This document shows, piece by piece, positions 23,301 through 35,400 of a DNA stretch of 64,000 nt. The position numbers were made by a program, and so were the translations under genes. The notes under the pieces were generated by a model. That model ran no database searches, was not told the origin of the DNA, and saw only the letters and a program-made list of their open reading frames with translations. The stretch comes from Spirometra erinaceieuropaei. Taxonomy: Eukaryota; Platyhelminthes; Cestoda; Diphyllobothriidea; Diphyllobothriidae. The stretch covers positions 1,003,654 to 1,067,653 of the forward strand of contig CACRXP010000165.1 in the NCBI GenBank assembly GCA_902702965.1. The letters are read 5' to 3'. Within the stretch, counting starts at the first letter, position 1. The number at the start of each line of letters is the position of its first letter.

Positions 23301-24858
23301 TTATGGCAGCATTCCTTGATCCGATCTGCGTGATTGACAATTTCTCTGGTAGGATGCTCGTGCCGAGCATGGGCAAAATCTGCTGCATGGGAACTCATAG
23401 CTTATCAATCCAGATCTTCCGGAAAATCCTGTCGTTCATATGATGACCGATAAAAAGGGAAACCACGAGTCCATCGCTTGCAAAGGCGTTAGGTCTCCGA
23501 ATTGGACTTGGGTCGACAGTTGTCACGGAATCCGATTGGCTGATTTGTCACACGCTGGATTGTAGTGTCCTTCAACAGAGTTTAAAGGTAATCAGCAGAA
23601 ATTGGTTCAAGGAAATACTCGACGTCAAAAACGACAGCGGAATGAAGGGATTGAGTTACGCATGAAGAACGTGAATGATCACTACTGATCAGACGTGCCG
23701 AGAAAACGACTTCCATTTGCCAAGCCATATGGATGAGTTGTTCAGTGCAAATGGGGGCAATTTGAAGAAGAAGGTACCGACGTCTAGGGAGTCTGCGTTG
23801 GACTCTTTATCGGCCATATGAAGTAGAATAGCGTGCAAAATAATGGGATCGCCAATTTTGTATTATAAACAACAATTAAAACCAAAAGAAGTAAAATATA
23901 TGAGAAACGACTGAACTCTAAGTAGCGACAGGAAAACTGTGGAGGAACGGCAATGCTAAAATGTTGTGAAGACTACAAAAACCAACTTTTCTCCAATATC
24001 AGGTTACCGTCGTTGAGTAAGGGGCGTTCTGGGTAAAGTCCAGGAAGTTCTCAACTGAAGCCGATTAGGAGAACTTGTTTCTCGGATATATTCACGTTCG
24101 ACGAGATGCGATCCAGAAACAGAAACTTATTGTTGCAATTTACTTAGACGTAATCAATAAAGCACTAAAACCAGGCAATATGCGAACACGGAATATGCGT
24201 CCCCTCCAGGCGAGTTGGTTGTTGCGTGTATTAACAATAGCATAACAAATGTACGAAAAAATGAAGGTGTACAAGAAAATGCGAAAGGAAAATTCGAAAA
24301 TTTGCGTCCTTACAAAGTTTGTTGTCTTACGCAACTCGTATATCAAACCTACCACTCCTTCCTCTACGTCATAGGTAATTGCGCGGAGACCGCTTATATT
24401 CATTCTGCGTTCTAAAGTGATTGCGCTGTAGCCGCATCCTCGACGATTTTTTTTGGCTTATCTACCGTTACCGACTTCTAATTTTGCCTATTAAAACTGT
24501 GCGTTCAGCCGCCAGGGCAGGGTGTGAAGTAATTTTTCCTTCCCTTTAGGGTCGTTAGATAACTGGATACCTTTTCTGTCTATACTGTAATGCCACCATC
24601 GATAGGAAGCTCTAAAAGGAATTTTGACACGTATATGGTGTAAAATGTGCCGGAGCGATGACAGATTGAAGTCATCCCATTAAACTCGTGTTCGATTATT
24701 CATATTTTATGGCTCATTTTGAAGTGTTGTAAACACACGGTTATTCTATGTCACGCCAATTTCCTACAATAAGCTAAAATGAACAAAAGGATCTGTTTGT
24801 GCTGAACCTTGGATTCTTTATTCTTGCACCGGAAAAGGGCGGGATTACGAAATACGAC
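23301..24858. other. Spacer between LINE 1 and the RRM gene
   Basis: AT-rich towards the right. No domain-bearing frame. The last few hundred bases presumably contain the promoter and 5' UTR of the RRM gene. Confidence 0.35.
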
Positions 24859-25005
24859 ATGAATAGGCCTGCAAGGGGTCGGCCACCGAGAGTTGCATGC
24901 CTGAGAGTATCTCACCTTCCCAAGCACTTTGAGGAAAAGGAATTAAGGAAATATTTTGGACAGTTTGGCCCTGTACATGGCGTCTACGTTCCTAGATCAA
25001 TAAAA
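24859..25005 (+). CDS. NIFK: NIFK-like exon 1
   Basis: 49 codons, MNRPARGRPPR start, through RNP2 to RSIK. The donor GTAGTC is weak but the phase and the 33-nt intron restore the RRM alignment. The frame also extends upstream without ATG. Confidence 0.6.
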
Positions 25006-27041
25006 GTAGTCATGTGGCTTATCAATAATTGTAATTAGAGTCTAAGACCGAAAGGACTTGCGTTAATCTTGGTAGACAAGGAAGCCGCCCCCATAATAGC
25101 GACAACCGTTCACAACGTCCTGAACTTTAACAGGATAATGAAATGTGAGTTTTACCAATTCTCTCAATACCATGTCTCGAACCTGCAATTACAGTTTTAT
25201 GCGTCTTTTTGTCGCGGAATCTTCATTGCCTTCTTTCACGACGTCTCCATTTTCGCCTGCTGCCACCATATGTAGACATTGTGCAACTTGCTTTGGTCAA
25301 TCTGTCCCAAGTAGTATTTTATCCTTTTTGTAAGAATGGTCTTGACTAATGTTGGAACCGATTACTCGTCAAAGGTTCCTTCGAACTTAATGCCTCCATT
25401 AATTTTTTAAAATCGGGAAGGTGCAGTCCCGACTGACCTCCATAAAATCTTTGTAGATCCCAAGTCAACAATCGGAAGTTTCTCCGAGCGACCCTGATCA
25501 GACAGTGGCGTCATGTGCGAAACATGTTTCCTCCATATGGAGGCCTAGGGGCACAGTCATTTTGCTACGGCGCCTTTCTATTTTTATCCGTTATGGTTTA
25601 GTGTGTAGGTCGGCCTTATTCGTCCAGGAACATGCTCCCGCCTTTTATGCGAGCGGTCTGCCTTCTTTATGAGCCACATATGGCGCCGAGTTTCCCCGAC
25701 GCGATGCCATTTCGGGTTGCCAACGCTCATTTTACACTCAAAGAGCACCAGCTTGAATGAAAGCTGTATTAAGCACAAAAATCGGGCACATACACTTGTT
25801 TGTCCAGATTACTTTATCAAAGATGAAAGTTTTATAGAGCTCGCGAACTCACTCTATTCATGTTTGTCTGGGCTGTCGCAGAAAGTCGTTTATCGGTCTC
25901 CAAATTGCAACCCATCACGAATTAGTGAAACCAATATTTTCGCCCGAAATAGAAGTTGGATGATCGTGGTCCCGCTGGCAGCAAGTTTTCGGTATCCGAA
26001 TTTGGAATTACTTCATGCATGAATCCACCCCCGGGGGCATTGTGCCTTACGCAGTCATCTGAATCGATCACTTCCCACCACATCTCCAGTATTTGACGCC
26101 GTCCGACTCACCCCCTATTTACACGATGCTTCGTTCACAGTTCATCCCCTACAACCCTGGATTGTCAGGTGCCATTACCTTCGGTAAGGCATCAGTGCTT
26201 TGAGCGCATATTATCAGCCACAGAGACGAATGACTTATTGTTGTGCCGCGTTTGAATATTGGCGTTCTGTCTAATGCGGCGACAAGACCACCCACCCTCG
26301 GGACAACAAAATCTACGGAGTAGGTGTTAGGTACTTTAATTTGTCCTTCGACATTGAGCTGTTGAGAGCGTGATGCAAACCAGGAAACACCCAGTTAATC
26401 CCTCTTGAATCGGGCACTCTCTTAAGCCAAAAGAAATGTGCCATGTCCTCGAAGTGTGGGATGCTACCTAAGTCCTTGTTTCAGTTGACAGACAGTGATA
26501 TGAGTATTGCAAAATAAGTGTCGTTTTGACAATCGTCCGCAGCGATCACTGTTGGCATCTGGCCAAGACATATCACCACTGCCAACTACTGTCTCGAAAG
26601 CCTTTATAACACTGCATTGTCCCGTTGTCGTTAACCAACCCAAGTTATCGCTTTGTACAGGTATGTCTGTTTAATGATAGCCGTTTCGTCCTCCTGCACT
26701 AGGTGTTCAGATCAGGGTGTTTAAAAGCTTTCGGGACTAAGGCGGTTCTACTTGTATTCTCGAATACTCCCTCTTTGTACCCACACGAGTCATTTTATTT
26801 TTTTCTAGGTGAAATTACCAAGAACTATGATCCCCGTGTCTTCATAAGGGAGCCACGGCAAGTTACCAATGCCACGAAGGAGAAGCGCCGCCGCCTGACA
26901 GATGCAGTCAAGAGTTCGTCCAAAGCAGCGTGTGGCAAAACTGTAGCTGCGGCCCGTCGACGAATGTCAAGTTTCGCCAATCGTGTCGCTGCTCTGAAAA
27001 AAAAGCTCCCCGACTACGAATTTCAGAAAGCGGACACTTGA
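24859..27041 (+). CDS. NIFK: NIFK/Nop15-like RRM nucleolar protein (three exons)
   Basis: Exons 24859-25005, 25039-25144 and 26809-27041 join in phase into about 161 codons. RNP2 is CLRVSHLP, followed by HFEEKELRKYFGQFGPVHGV, the distinctive EKEL..YF.QFG signature of NIFK/Nop15. The RNP1 equivalent is KGLALILV, lacking the usual aromatics. ATTVHNVLNF corresponds to AETMNNYL, and MKC to LECK. The basic C-terminus has KEKRRRL and ends LKKKLPDYEFQ, like the KKL..GIDYDFP region. The family functions in pre-rRNA processing (60S) in the nucleolus. It is shorter than human NIFK (293 aa). The start was chosen as the first ATG in frame. Confidence 0.65.
25039..25144 (+). CDS. NIFK: NIFK-like exon 2
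   Basis: Acceptor attgtaattag. Encodes LRPKGLALILVDKEAAPII, the second half of the RRM. The donor GTGAGT leaves one T that forms a Cys codon with the GT opening exon 3. Confidence 0.65.
26809..27041 (+). CDS. NIFK: NIFK-like exon 3
   Basis: Strong acceptor cattttatttttttctag. Encodes EITKNYDPRVFIREPRQV, then a lysine/arginine-rich tail, with stop TGA at 27039. The upstream intron is 1,664 nt. Confidence 0.65.
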
Positions 27042-29205
27042 TTTTTTGTATCCACCCCATGATGTACAGTCCCTCCACTTTCCTCAAATAGCCGACCCCT
27101 TCGTTGCGAAATCTGGTATCGAAGGTTTAGTCATTTGGAGCTCCGGTAGCCGGGCGCCGTTGGGGGAAGCTGATGTGTCGTATTTGTTTTTATCTGGATA
27201 CTGTCCGGGCGAATTATAACTGACTTTGCGTTATTTGCTTGGACAGGCAATGAAGTATCCCAGTCTGGCCTTGTTCAGCTGAGACCTGCCTTTATGACGA
27301 AGGATGTACCATGTGAGAACATTAGTAAATGGCAGAAAGTTTTCTAAATGGAGGGGGAGAGGTAAACACTAAGGCTATTGCAGATATGTCAATTCTTCTT
27401 GTGTGTTGTGAACTGTGATGACCACCTTCAATTTATGCAAAGAAAGGCTCGCTAGGAGAAATTAATTTTCGAAGAGCTGGTCGGCCGCTAGACGCCAAAG
27501 CGGACAGAGATTCAAGTGGATTTTCGAATTAGTCAGCCCTAGACCGATCATCCCTCCCTTTGGGTCTGTTGCCTCCTTTTTTGGTGGCCACATCGCGTGC
27601 TCGAAAGTGCTGACGACAACCCACTTGGTTTGTCAGTCATCTAAACGTACGGCATTTGGACTGCGTAGTGGCTGCGCGGCTTGATGCCGCATCGGCTTCC
27701 TTGTCTGATGAATTTATGTTTGACAGTCGACAGCCACAAGCCGCGAGATAATTCTCAATTCAGTTTTTGTTGTACTACTGAAATTACAAGCGACTCGGGG
27801 CCAGTCTACGGACTAAACCAACAGGCAGCAACTGCGCGACTACCGGCAGCTAGGGTAAGTCAGTAAAGACCAAATAGTCAGTTGTCAATGGGTCAGTTGT
27901 CTCGTCGGTGACCTGTGCCCACAATGACGCCCTAATGTACGACCTAGGAGGTCAGGGACGATGATAGTCGTCAGTGGTTTGCCGGTCTTCGCGGAATGTT
28001 TACAGCGTCTCGGATAGCACACCTTGCTCCGGATGTAAAGTCCAGCCATTAATTAGAATACGAGTGATGACGGAGCTCAACAACAATTGTGGGGAGAGGT
28101 CGACCCCGTATGAAGAATTTCAAGCTCGTGAGGGTCGGGGATGGGACATTTTCCGCCTCGGGCGGAGATGCAACCATGTCCCAAAGCATAACTACGGCCT
28201 TTTACGACAGCCGCCATGTCTACGGGTTCATAGCCTTCCACACGCCACTGCCATTCAGTCTTCCCGATCTCAGTTCGCTTTGTTTACTTGCTAACAGATT
28301 TGTACACACGAACCACCGACTACTCTGGGCTACCATAGTCGGTAAGTCCTGGGCGATGCCGAGTTCGCAGCTGAGGTACCCTGCCACCACGAGACCGCGT
28401 CTTTACTGTGAGTGTTGTAGTAAAGCAGGTCTACAGGCCCCGCTTACTCCGCCACAAATTCCTTGATTTTCGGGCTGTCTGCCTGAAAATATGACATTCC
28501 GGCCACTTAGTTAAGCGTGCGAAAAACGCAGGTTCGATTGAGTCCGCACACCGGCCGTGGGGCACACGGAACGGGCCTTCAAACTTGGAGAACCAGCAAG
28601 CCCTGGTCATCAGCTGGAAGCCTGACAAAACTGCCCAGGACGCACAGTCGCTCAACAGTAGCTGAGGTAGGCTCAAGGAGTAAACAAGTTTGGCGCAAAG
28701 AGCGTTGGAGGAACTCCTTAGCAGAGACAATCTTCAACTGCTCAAAGACGCCACTACCGTTTCATAAATCGAACGGTCGATTTGGTGGTCCTGCAGAATT
28801 CTCATTCCTGTAACGCATATGGGCTCCCAGTCGCCTGTGTCAGTTTCTGTGTACTCATGTCTTCCGCCAGACTAAGACGCACGAAGCAGAGGGAACGAGT
28901 CCATTAACGAAACAAGGCTTTACTTTCTGCAAATAGGTGTTATTTCTGAGAAACATAGGACCGTGAAGAGCAGTACGAGGTCAAGGGAAAAAATCAGAGA
29001 CAGCATTGTTTCCCACCGCATGGAAAGTATCACAGAAGACCCAGTCGCACAGCGCGGCGGTAAGCACACTTGGCATTGTGCTATTTGTACATGCAATCGG
29101 TCATAATGTTGGTGGAAACAGCAAACCGTTAATGAGATAAAGGGGAGATAGAGTTGTGGGCCACAACTAAGGGGGTTTTAGGAAGCAGGTCGCGGTCGAA
29201 CTGCG
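27042..29205. other. Region between the convergent NIFK-like and ACBD3-like genes
   Basis: Presumed 3' UTRs and spacer. Several 80-125-codon frames exist on both strands but show no domain, biased composition or splice logic. No clear mobile element. Confidence 0.4.
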
Positions 29206-29417
29206 TCACTTGGTGGAGTAGACGCGATAGTAGAGCATCTTGGACCGCCAGAGAGAGTAGGTGTTGTCAAATTTTAGCAAGTATGTTCCGTTGCCAGGAT
29301 AAGCATGGGATCCACAGTACACCTCGGCATTGCTAGATCGGCGATAGATGGGGATGATTTCCTCGACGACAACTTTGCACGGGGCTTGCGACCGGCCTAG
29401 CGAGTCAGGCGAAGGTG
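29206..29417 (-). CDS. ACBD3: ACBD3 last coding exon
   Basis: Acceptor ttctatccggacag at 29418, two bases then 69 codons: [38 protein letters not shown] and [16 protein letters not shown], then TGA. The invariant SLWRSK and LLKFDN of the GOLD domain are intact. Confidence 0.92.
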
Positions 29418-32400
29418 CTGTCCGGATAGAAGAGATGTTAATTCAGACTAACAATGAAGAGGGAGAGAACAGCAACAGACCTTTAAAAACCAGCAGCGGA
29501 ACGATCAAATAGTCGCTTACAGGATGTGTCGAGCGGCTGGGAGGAGCCCTCGATAATCTTCCACGACGCCTCATCGACGGACTCCGAGCTGGAAGGCCTT
29601 ACCCACTCGAAAAAGAGACCAAATCCAATGTCGTAGTTATCTGTAGCAAACTCCCAGACAATACAGTTGCCTGAGGACACAACAGGAACACGAATCTGCA
29701 AAAAAGGGGGAAAGGGCAGTCACTGCAAACAGCACTTATAACTATTTCTGACAAAAGCGTTCTGTCGGAGTAGCGCAAGCTCCCGGACATTGTGGTGTCC
29801 AGGAGACAGCGGTGTGCACTTTGAGGGAAACTGGCACCTCTAGCCTCGTCTCCTCATGACCCGATAGCAAGACTGGCCCAAGGCGACTAGGGATGCTCGT
29901 GGGTGCATAGAGCCATGGTCGGCGTGTGTCAGACAGGGGCTGGTCTCTCTCTCATTCGAGACGAACCAAACACTAGCCGGGACACCACACTGATGACAGT
30001 TATTTATAAAGCCACGGCCGCCTGGCTCTCCAGATGGTGTAATCCGTCGGTTGGCGACCTTCGAAGTCACGAGATCTAGGGCGCCGCGTCAAATTTACAG
30101 TGGCGGAAGGTCACGCACAATCAGCCTCGCTCCTCCCTCTCGTAGCCTGAAGCGGCGCAGACAGACTGAGCTGAGGCGAAAGGAAATACAGTCGACTAAA
30201 GTGGCGTAAAGCCTCCGGCTATGGCGTGGGGGTGACTTGAACATAACGAAGCAGACCTCAAAATCCATACTGATCTGCTAAATTTCACACTGGGATAAAC
30301 ACTTCAAGGCAAACCCAGCCCTCCGCTGGTAGACGACCAAGTGATTATGCAAGAAACAGCGGTGGTTGACCAAAAAAGGACGGGGACGGCACCTGTCCTA
30401 GGCATTGTTAAATTGACGACAGTCAGATCGTCGCAGCCGACGATGTCCGCCGTGCGCTCCACAGCAAGGTGAGGGCAGGCACGGTGACTTGGAAATGAAT
30501 TAGTTTATAGTGAGAGTGAATTTGCACAACATCTGACGCACTCTGCCCTCCGCCTTTGGCCGAACCCAGTGTCAAGACATAGTTAAGAAGGCCGGAGGTG
30601 AGGGAGGGCGCAGGTGTCTGGCACGGCCGGACCTTCGTCTAGGCGTGCCACTACACCCTAGTCCACAACAAACACTTGACCAGGCTTTTACCCAACAACA
30701 GCACCACAACGGATCAGAAGGACGATAAGGACTGAGCAGCCATGCCACCACCTGTATAACCAGCGGGAGGGCAAGCGCATCTACCAGCAGGGAACCAGGT
30801 GTCGGAGAACTGCCAACGCATATCAGGCTGCGCGGACCATGGTCTGCTGATGCTGACATAGCAGACGCTTGCAACTCTTAAGGTCCGGCATTCTTAAATT
30901 GATCATACGAAAACCTTACCACCTGGTGGACAGTCACATGCTCTTATGGGCAGGGCTAATTTGATCCAAGAAGCCAACTTGATCGGTGTTTGCCCATGCC
31001 GTTGGGGACAAATATGCGATCCTCTGTGGAAGACTACTGACTTGAGGCGAGACCGTGGAACCGTGAGCGTGTATAGCGCATGGGTTTGTGCTTAGTTAAG
31101 TGTTTATTGAGCTGCAAAAAGTCGGATAAGCCTCAAGAAATATGGCCCTTCCGTTGCCATAGATACAATTATCCCTGAAAGCACGGAAGCAGACGCCATT
31201 GAATGACTCTCTTCCCCAAGCAGAGTCCTGAAGGGCACTGGTCCGACGACAAGACCGATTTTTTCAAGAGATGATCTAACTTTCCTTGAACAGAAGAGCG
31301 TGTGAAGAAGAAGAGGGCTCGAGTACCGGAACATTTTGTTTATTGTCCTGAGCTTTTGGACTCAGGACAATAAACAAAATGCTCCGGTGCTCGAACCCTC
31401 TTCTTCTTCACTTATGCATACACCTGGAACTCGAAATTTCGGCTTCATTCAGAAGAGAGTGTATATGTCAATGAGGCTCCCATAGTGAGATTACGTGGCT
31501 CCGTCCTAACCATAGAAGTTATGAGTACCAAAGAAGCTTCCTTTAAGTGGGAGGAGGTGGTACGCGCTAGGACAATATTAGTTATATAAACAAAGTCCCA
31601 GTACGCCTGCTTCTCATTGTGATCCGGGATACTTTTTGGAGGATGGCGCCGTCCCTAGTCAGGCGTCCTAATTTGTCTTCTTCTGAATAAAGTGGATATT
31701 GGGCGAGTGTGAGTCCGTGGTACGAACCACTTGACAAGTAAAGCAAGTGCACAGTCTTCTAGATCACGGTAGAATACGCTCCTGATATCAAATCTTTTGA
31801 CTAGATCCCGGGAATATTCCACAACAGTGCCAACTGAAATTCATTATTTCCATTGGTAGGGCGTGAGAACATGGACTCCCTATGCTGAATTCCAGGGGGC
31901 AGGGCTATGAGGGTTAGTATTGGGGAGTAGGTATGCCACAGAATTTAGTGTAAGTTCACCTGGCGTATGGGGAGGTCCCTATTCTCGTGTTCAACCCTGT
32001 CATCTGCCATTCAAGCATGTATGATAGGCGTCGGTCACGCTGCCCTGGTCCCAAGTGTAAGTGTAATGTGGGCATTGCAAGTAAAGTAAGCCGAAGGAGG
32101 ATGCTGAAATCGTTAGTGGGAAAGTAGCCAAAGCTAAAACGGAATAGGGTAACCTGGTGCTTCGGTCTAGAGGTAGGGTTAGTTTTAGGGTTTGTGTTAG
32201 TGTCAGGCTGAGAATTGAGTTTAGGGTTAGGGTGTGTAACAAGTTTAAGGGTTCCGGTCAGAGTTAGGGTTTAGATTGCGGCATAAGTTTACGTTTATTG
32301 TTAAGTTAGGAGTTAGGGTTAGTGTTAGGGTAGGGCTACGGTTAAGATTGGGACTTGGGTTACGGTCAAGTTGAGGGTTAGGATTTGGGTCGGGGTTAGT

Positions 32401-35400
32401 GGTGGGTTTAGGGTTAGCGTTAGGTTTATAATCACTTTAAGGATTAGGTTTACTTTTGAGGTTACGGCCGAGGTTACCGTTAGGTTTGGTGTACTGCTGT
32501 CCCCGTTTCCTGTCAGCCAGGTCTTTTGCGGGCATTCTGGGCTTCCTTCAATCTCGCGGCAGATTTGTCATACATTAGGTTGCCCTTCCCGTTTCAACTT
32601 CAACTACTTTCCCCACTAACGATTTCAGCATCCCCCTTCGGCTTACTTCACTGTCAATGCCAACGGTGCGCTTACACATGGGACCAGGACAGCGTAACCG
32701 ACCCCCCGACTGATCAATCTGTAGGAAGAAACTGGCCGTGCTGTGGCACTCGGAGATGCCGACATGTTTGCACGTCACTCGCAGCGTCCAGGCGTTGTGA
32801 CCTTCTGCCTGCACTGGGGCCTGAAGATTAACAGGAGAGAATGTACTTGGTGGGACTGCGATAATGCTCGATGCTGCCGAGGATTGCACCTTTCTACACG
32901 TCATGTTTTGTGATAACAGATTTAGAGAGCTCGATCCACTCTGTTCTCCGAGTGACGGAGACGAAGTAGCCAAGGTTTTGGATTGACCTCCCTTCTCAAC
33001 GACTGCAAAGGGGGTAGCAACACGTAACTCATGGGATGCGGTACGCGTAACATGTCCAAACTACCTCACCCGATATTTTGTACGGTCTGGTATCTTACCA
33101 TGGTGTGGGTACATCAACTTAGTGCTGTTTAATTTAAGACGAAATCGGTGAACTTCCTATTAAAGGCAAGTATGCTGAGGGTGATGTGCTGATTCGTGTT
33201 AAGGCAGGTTGAACGAGTATACTACTAACTGCACCGGAGTAGAGTTCACGTGGGCATAGAAACGTGAAAAAAGATGGGCCAGATTTTGCCAATAGCCTCT
33301 ACCGCGAAGGAAAACAATGTGATGCAGGCCTTACGGTGACCAGCTCCCCACTGCCGACATTGACTACGGACTCGGCGTCTTGAGAGAGAAGGGCCTTGAA
33401 TTCGACGATGTCCGGATGCGTCCACATCTGGGCTGGTGCTAAGGCACTACTACTACTGGGAGAATGGTCCGCCTCACCGTTCACTTGCTCTTCGGCAGCA
33501 CCTGTGCCATCTTCTGGCAGGGAGGAAAACACGAGAAAGGGACGAGTTGAGGACATCGGACAATGATGAAGAGAGGAAAAATCCTCCTGAGAGGAACGTA
33601 AAATCCGAGAGTGACAGACTGCAGAATCGAAAAATAGGAGGTCGGAATATCGTCGGATGAATTCTCTACATACAAATGAGGTAAACTTTTTAAAGTAAGG
33701 GTGCAATTGACACATTTGAAGCGATAATTCGTCCACTGCGCTCAAAGAGGACCGCCGCTGTCCTGACAGCCCCGGCTGCGACCTGTGCGCGAACTGGGCC
33801 TCAGTCAGGCATGCTTTAGTGTGCGGAGAGAGAGAGGGAGAGAGCGAGAGGGGGAGAGAGAGGAGAGAGAGAGAGAGGAGAGAGAGAGAGGTGAGAGAGA
33901 AAGTCAGACAGATGCTGCGCAGGTCCGCCCCAGCACAAACATACTCGCGCGCAGGTCACATTCGCGGGCAGCTCATGAGGCAGTGCCGTATCTCGTTGCT
34001 TGTGACGATCAAAACATCTACAAGAAGGCGCGGGGTGTTGTTAGTAAACCGGCCTATCGCTGGATGTAAGCGATCAGTATCCACGGCCTATATACGCCAG
34101 TCAAATGTGAAGAAACAAATCAGCCGCAAGGATGCGTCCTGACACCGCATTGGTATTCAAAGTTGGGTCTAAATTTACAGGCGTATCTTAGCATAGTTAC
34201 AGTGCGTGACCGATCTCATGAAATGTTGGCCGAAATTCTAAAGTGCGCTTTCGATTAGAAAGGACTACTTAGGCGGGGTTGCAATATTGATTAACATGCA
34301 GAATAGTCCTATAGGATTTCGGACTCGCTAGGATGTCGGCTTTTAAATGCACTTCATTTCGACATGCTGCAAAGACCAAACACAGTAAAAATTGACTGCT
34401 TAAGTAGCGTGAATTTTTTACATTTCTCTTCGATGATCCCATAAATTCAAATACATTTTATGGAAACTGTGCAGAAGAATATGCTTTCTTTTACGCCTTT
34501 GGCAGAACTTCGTCCCATCTTTGCATTTTATACCTGAAGAAAGACTATATTTCCGTTTTAAAAAGTTTCTAATTATGGGCTTTTTAAGACCATGCAATGT
34601 CCATTCACACAGCATCGCACATGTCCGTTTACTAATGCTCTTCATGGAATGTACAGCATAGTCCTCATTCCGTGCAAAATTTTATGAACACCATAGAGCA
34701 TCTTCTTAAAAGCATAGAAGAATATATGATTTTCTCTACTCGGAGAACATGCAACTTGTAGTCTGAAATCGCTAAAAGCTAACGCGAGGACAGATCCAGC
34801 TCAACATTATTCGAGAATCGGGAAACCTTTTAAAACCTAAATATACACTTTCTTCGGATATGAAACATGAAAACAACGTGATTTTTTTTACCAAACGAGT
34901 AAAAGAAAGCATATTTTCTGCACGGTTTCTATAAAATATATTTGAGTTTATAAGATAATTAAAAATCAATGTTAAAAATGCATGCTACTTAAGCAGTCAA
35001 TTTTGCCGAGTGTGGTTTCTGCTGCAGATCGAAAAGAAGTGCATTCAAAAACCGCCATCCTGGCGAGTCCGAAATCCTATAGGATTATGCCGCACAAAAA
35101 AATCAATATTACAACTCCACCCAAGCAATCCGTCCTAATTGGAAACGTATTTCAGAATTTCGACCACCATTTCATGAGGTCGGTCACGCACTGTAATTCT
35201 GACGCAAAAAAGACCCTAAACCCTACTGGAGTCTAACGTAAGATCACCTGTAATACGGGCGAGCCATGTTTCCATGTGCTGCTAGAATGTTTAACAAATT
35301 TTAAAGATGAGTGGTATGTCGCCAGTCAGATGTGGAGAAACAAATTAGCCGCAAGGATGCGGCTTCACACCGCGTTGGTATTCAAAGTTGGGTCTAAATT

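Noticed and set aside
28089..28466. 125-codon plus-strand frame between two genes
   Set aside because: No recognisable motif or repeat relation; treated as chance within 3' flanking DNA.
29597..29602. GTAAGG after FFEW as donor of the ACBD3 GOLD exon
   Set aside because: Joining it to the next acceptor gives an early stop; reading through to GTAAGC at 29520 keeps the frame.
32575..32973. 132-codon minus-strand frame within the ACBD3 intron, considered as an extra exon
   Set aside because: The exons at 33335 and 29695 join exactly at a position conserved in ACBD3 (ELVT/IRVP), and part of this frame lies in the telomere-like element.
33819..34142. Arg/Glu-rich 94-107-codon frames in the plus strand
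   Set aside because: They translate a GA microsatellite; in different frames the same tract gives the same composition.
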